54,988 bases of DNA from Bacillota bacterium (lineage in GTDB: Bacteria; Bacillota; Clostridia; Oscillospirales; Ruminococcaceae). The notes beneath the pieces are model-generated. The model did no database searches. It was not told where the DNA came from and saw nothing but the letters and a program-made list of their open reading frames with translations. How positions within the stretch are numbered: the stretch's first letter is position 1; each line of letters starts with the position of its first letter. Below are positions 51,464 to 54,988 of the stretch, piece by piece. Both the position numbers and the translations under genes were made by a program. The stretch covers positions 1 to 54,988 of the forward strand of contig JAEWZG010000098.1 in assembly GCA_023395435.1 (NCBI GenBank), read 5' to 3'.

Positions 51464-51952
51464 CTAATCATTTGGTGGGTAAAGATAATATGCATACCAA
51501 TTTTCATATATATGCTTACATTTCTGAAAATCTTCATTACCTGTAATACAGCATATACTTATAGTAACATTTTTATAATTAGTTTTTAAACTAAAATGTC
51601 CATATTGGTTAAAATCATATGAATGATTAGTATTTCTATAATAATAATCAAATAATTTGTTGCTAAAAACAGTTTCTAATGCTCTGTATTCTTTATCAGG
51701 TATTGTCTCTTTTTCTTCTCTCAATTTATTTATATCATAGTATATGATACCATTTTCATCGGGCTTTTGATTCAAAAGATATGTATTTGCTATATTAAAA
51801 CTTTCTGCATTGTCATTGTAAAGTTTCTTGACTTCATCAAATGTAGGATACTTTTTTTCAAATACGCCACACATAAAAAGAATAAACACAACCATACCAA
51901 TAACAATTAATATTAAACTTAATATAATAATTTTAATTTTTATATAAAACAT
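51464..51952 (-). CDS. Small membrane-anchored protein, unknown function
   Basis: A 162-residue protein with one N-terminal membrane segment (about 7-30) and an outer domain with several Tyr and Cys residues near the end (SICCITGNEDFQKCKHIYENW). Not recognised. Its ATG lies directly after GGGAG with no spacing, and its start overlaps the end of the upstream protease frame by 20 bases, so coupled expression is likely. The short distance makes the start codon uncertain. Confidence 0.55.
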   Translation of the reverse strand: MFYIKIKIIILSLILIVIGMVVFILFMCGVFEKKYPTFDEVKKLYNDNAESFNIANTYLLNQKPDENGIIYYDINKLREEKETIPDKEYRALETVFSNKLFDYYYRNTNHSYDFNQYGHFSLKTNYKNVTISICCITGNEDFQKCKHIYENWYAYYLYPPND

Positions 51953-53800
51953 CTCCCTTTGGGTTTAATAAAACAAATTTAGATCTAATTGCTTTTGACT
52001 GTTTGTATTTTTTACTATTGTAATATTGCTGCCATTTATTTTCACTAAAAGCATACAAGACCATTTCTACATCATTTGAAGTTACCCTCCCATTTGTCCA
52101 CATAATGTAGTCTTCATCAACTTCATTAGATATACATGATATTGTTTCTCTACCAGTTAAATTCTTAAATTCATTTGCCTCTGGATACAAATCATTAAGT
52201 CCTAATGCGTGACCAAATTCATGCGCAGCAACATCTTGATAAGTATCTGTTGTTTCTTTTACCTGATCTCCTCTTGAATCTTGTGGATATAAATCGATAA
52301 TAGCGTTTGGATTGTTAACTGCCCAGTTATCCTCAGAATCACCCCGAAGTGCTTTGAATAGTGAATTTTTTGCTGTAACATTATTAAAGCCAGCTGAATA
52401 ACAACATATTCCCTTACGGTCATACAAGTTAATAACTAAAGCATTTCCTTCAAATTTACTTTGCATTTTATTTATACAATTAACTTTAGTGATAACCTTT
52501 ACATGCATACCAGGAATAAAATCATACTCAGTTCCTATAAATGAATTAGTCCATTTATCTTGAATTCCCTTAACAGCCAAATCTATACAGCTTTCTTGTG
52601 AACCAAATAGATGCTGATCAGTTACAATATTTTCATAAAAATAAATATTAGCAGTTATATAAACTGTGTTTTTTTCGATTTTCATATATATTGCATTATT
52701 TGGATTATTATCTTTTGATAATTTAAACATATCTTCAAGATAATTTTCATGTAATGGCTCAATATCTTTATTGTCTTCTATATCATCCCCATCAGTATCC
52801 TTAACACGAGGATCTGATATTTTTTTAAATATATATTGAGATGGAACACCGTCAACAAAATATGTCTTTGCTTTTCTTTGTTTATATGATGGAAGTGAAT
52901 CAAAAGGTACTAATTGAACTTCGTCGCCATCCAATAAACCATCATCGTCACAATCTTCTGGATGTGAATTCTGTGGTGTCTTTTTATAATCAGTCTTTAT
53001 TACTTCACCGTTAGAGCATAACATTCCAGCTTCTTCAAAAGTATCTGGTATTTTATCATTGTCAACATCAGCTGTGAAATTGTAATTTGTTGTTGTTGGG
53101 CCATCATATTCGACTAACAAACTTCTCTCATTGACATCTTTATAAAATGTTCCACGTGTATCAGTTGCAATTTTTTGTAATGCAGTTTCATTTATCGGTG
53201 CTGATACAGTTGCAGGTACAGATATTGTGTCAATTACTATATTGTTTTGTCTTGCATAATTTAAGGCATTTTGTGTATCTTCATCTATACCTTCTTCACC
53301 ATCAGAAATAAATATTATTTTGCTGATAGTTTGATATGTTATATTCCCTTCTTTTCGTGTTGTGCTATTTTGCTTTAATAAATTTACCATTTCAGTTATT
53401 GAAACGCCATAATTTGCATTAAAAGTTTCACGTATAACAGTTGAGTCAAACATAGAGCCATTATTTAAGTTAAGTGGATAATTATTTGAGAATTCGGTTT
53501 TGTCGAAAAGCCACGTATCAAATGCACATATGCTTACTTTGTTTTTGGGGTAATTTTTTAAATCCGTCAATATTTTTTCTACTATATTGCGTCGATTACA
53601 ATCGTGCCTTACAAAATCTTTTCCTACATAACCAGCAGGACTACTATCATATCACTTGCTGAAAATGATGTATCTGCTTTCCCATCAGGTGTTCCCTTCA
53701 TATATAAATAGTTTATAATAAAAGGAGTTGCTATTAATATTATTAAAATTGGTATTCCAATAATCCATATCAACTTATTTTTATACCAAGGTTTTTTCAC
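51933..53800 (-). pseudogene. vWA / Ca-binding repeat / metzincin-like surface protease, frameshifted
   Basis: The intact 3' frame (51933 to about 53651) encodes a vWA-like domain with IIFISDGEEGIDE, then two DxDxDxxxD calcium-type repeats (DVDNDKIPDTFEE, DCDDDGLLDGDE, DTDGDDIEDNKD) and a metallopeptidase motif HEFGHALGLND (near residue 448 of that frame). An N-terminal piece with a membrane anchor (GTG at 53800, KKPWYKNKLIWIIGIPILII) is in another frame and runs to a TAG at 53624. The two overlap between 53651 and 53624. A one-base frameshift separates anchor from protease; no slippery heptamer is evident. The MIDAS region is degenerate. An undamaged version would be a tail-anchored surface protease. 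Confidence 0.65.
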
Positions 53801-54274
53801 ATAAACATCTCTTTTCTTTTTCCAACTTTTTTATATCTATATTCAACTCCATTTTACGGTTGAATTGAGCTCTTTTTTAAGTTCAGCTCTTAAAAAATTA
53901 TTTCATTATTATTATTTGAAATTTTATCAGTAAGCTCACCAACTTTACTGTCTTTCTGCGCATACTGAATGTCATAGAATAGGATAAAATAATATAATTT
54001 GTAAAATTACGCAACATTTATATTGTACAACGGTGCTGTTTTTTGTCAACACATTATTAACATTAAATCAATATATCGTTAATGTGGAAGGGTAGCTTAC
54101 ACCCTATGTTTACAACGTACATTCATTCGCTTATTGTAAAAATAGAGTTATTATCTGAATTCCTTTACACAATGCAGGTTTATTCAGATTTTATCTTTAC
54201 TTTTCTGGAAGGGTTAATACAACTTGATACTTTAACATTGTAATGTTATAATATCAAAAAGAAGGTGAAGTAAA
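53801..54274. other. Gene-free region with a possible gene remnant
   Basis: The 474-base gap contains, on the minus strand at about 53889-53995, a frame reading FYDIQYAQKDSKVGELTD then KISNNNNEIIF and a stop, with no start codon; it may be the tail of a lost gene. Otherwise it holds the promoter at 54224-54252. Nothing else is supported. Confidence 0.4.
54224..54252 (+). promoter_or_regulatory. Promoter of the GIY-YIG-like gene
   Basis: TTGATA (54224-54229), 17 bases and TATAAT (54247-54252) lie 22 bases before the ATG, with AGGTGA between. Confidence 0.8.
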
Positions 54275-54724
54275 ATGCGTTATACAATTAAAGAGTTATT
54301 TGATTCTCGTTGCAGTAATGTCCCAAAAACACCAGGAGTATACTTTGTAAAAACACCTATATATTTTAAAGTTGAAATCTGTGAAACCACCGTTTCCTAT
54401 AAATCTATAAAAGGTAAATTACTGCTTTATAATAAATCTTTACTTAATGACAAGTATGAAAAGCTAAAAGAAAAAGAAATACTATACATTGGAAAAGCTA
54501 ATTGTAAAAATGGTTTGCACGAAAGAATAAAACAGTACATAATGTATGGCTATAAAAAAAGTAAAATTCATCAGGGTGGAAGAGCTATCTGGCAAATAGA
54601 TAAATGTGAGAATTTAATTATAGAATTCTATGAATGCACAGATTGTGAATTGCAAGAAAAAAAGCTACTAAAAGAGTACTACGACAACAATGGATCTTAC
54701 CCTTTAGCAAATTGGAGACTATAA
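54275..54724 (+). CDS. GIY-YIG fold protein
   Basis: A 149-residue protein with the GIY-YIG layout: PGVYFV (20-25), ILYIGKA (69-75), LHERI with the candidate catalytic Arg84, and CELQEKKLLKEY with Glu residues near 125-128, ending NGSYPLANWRL. The first motif is GVY instead of GIY and an insert separates it from YIG. Such stand-alone domains occur as small nucleases; activity is not certain. It has its own promoter and terminator. Confidence 0.75.
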   Translation: MRYTIKELFDSRCSNVPKTPGVYFVKTPIYFKVEICETTVSYKSIKGKLLLYNKSLLNDKYEKLKEKEILYIGKANCKNGLHERIKQYIMYGYKKSKIHQGGRAIWQIDKCENLIIEFYECTDCELQEKKLLKEYYDNNGSYPLANWRL

Positions 54725-54729
54725 AAAAT

Positions 54730-54770
54730 AATAGCCTTTGATAGATATTTCTATTCAAGGCTATTTCTAT
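54730..54770 (+). terminator. Terminator after the GIY-YIG-like gene
   Basis: ATAGCCTT paired with AAGGCTAT is extended by GATAGA/TCTAT within the loop region; the T-tract is short (TTCTAT). Confidence 0.7.
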
Positions 54771-54783
54771 AAAAATGAAAGAA

Positions 54784-54888
54784 ATGATTATTATAGCAAA
54801 CCTGGCATACGTCAGAGTATCGACTGTTGAGCAGAATGAAAAGACTATAATACATTCATGCTATATTATAAGTAAATCAACTAACTAA
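54784..54888 (+). pseudogene. Fossil start of a serine recombinase gene
   Basis: The 34-codon frame opens MIIIANLAYVRVSTVEQNEK, the N-terminal nucleophile region of a resolvase, then runs into unrelated codons and stops. No further recombinase sequence follows before the window end. It is a truncated relic. Confidence 0.7.
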
Positions 54889-54988
54889 ATAGTCATATAT
54901 TACATCATATAGATGAATGCAGCTTACATGGTTTCTATTTATTGATTTGAGTAACCTTTTAACGTAGCAAATATTGGATGAGATATCT

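Noticed and set aside
53624..53651. Programmed -1 ribosomal frameshift in the vWA protease gene
   Set aside because: No slippery heptamer or downstream structure was seen in the overlap of the two frames; a mutation or sequence error is simpler.

Overview
The window is low-GC, AT-rich DNA from a Gram-positive anaerobe. The block SRP RNA-dnaX-ybaB-recR-tadA, the block glmU-pth-mfd, a GTG-started pyruvate phosphate dikinase, an Rnf-type gene trio, AGGAGG-type ribosome binding sites and many lipobox lipoproteins together suggest a clostridial, Ruminococcus-like (Oscillospiraceae) chromosome. The species cannot be fixed from sequence reading alone.

Bases 1-40,801 look like ordinary core chromosome. 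From left to right they hold: the first codons of an unknown gene; a YaiI-type protein; a CapA-like lipoprotein; three small membrane proteins (one a Cache-type sensor with no output domain); SRP RNA with the dnaX recombination/replication block; a minus-strand operon of RnfD-, RnfE- and RnfA-like genes ending in a TIM-barrel glycosidase-like membrane protein; a MecA-like adaptor convergent with ribulose-phosphate epimerase; an orphan structured RNA candidate; an AEC transporter; ComFB- and DUF1015-type genes; secA; a lipoprotein; nth; tRNA-Leu(GAG); a Ca2+-type P-ATPase; a PNPOx-fold protein; a stand-alone DUF2229-type protein; a zinc-protease-like lipoprotein; ppdK with a structured leader; pfkB-type kinase, glmU, pth and mfd; a PspA-like protein; a PAS/GGDEF/EAL protein; smpB and tmRNA (ssrA).

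Bases 40,778-50,124 are a 9.3-kb integrative element inserted at the 3' end of ssrA. It is bounded by a 26-bp perfect direct repeat of the tmRNA acceptor/T-arm end. It carries a tyrosine integrase next to the left end, a secreted papain-fold protease, a small lipoprotein and a decayed lipoprotein copy, a serine resolvase, a PD-(D/E)XK nuclease-SF1 helicase fusion, a Rep-like protein, an excisionase-like HTH protein, and a fusion of an apparently inactive tyrosine-recombinase fold, a zinc ribbon and a DUF3883-type nuclease domain. Six copies of GGTAGACA lie just inside the two ends and look like integrase arm sites.

Bases 50,125-54,988 are a second accessory or decaying zone. They hold an unknown protein, an XRE plus WhiA-like HTH protein, a frameshifted vWA/calcium-repeat/metzincin surface protease with a small membrane partner, a GIY-YIG-like protein and a fossil resolvase start.

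Two things look most worth following. One is the Rnf-derived D-E-A cluster, which has no B, C or G partners and has lost most of the cysteines expected to hold the membrane iron-sulfur centre. The other is the pair of nuclease fusions in the ssrA island, which are defence-system candidates.
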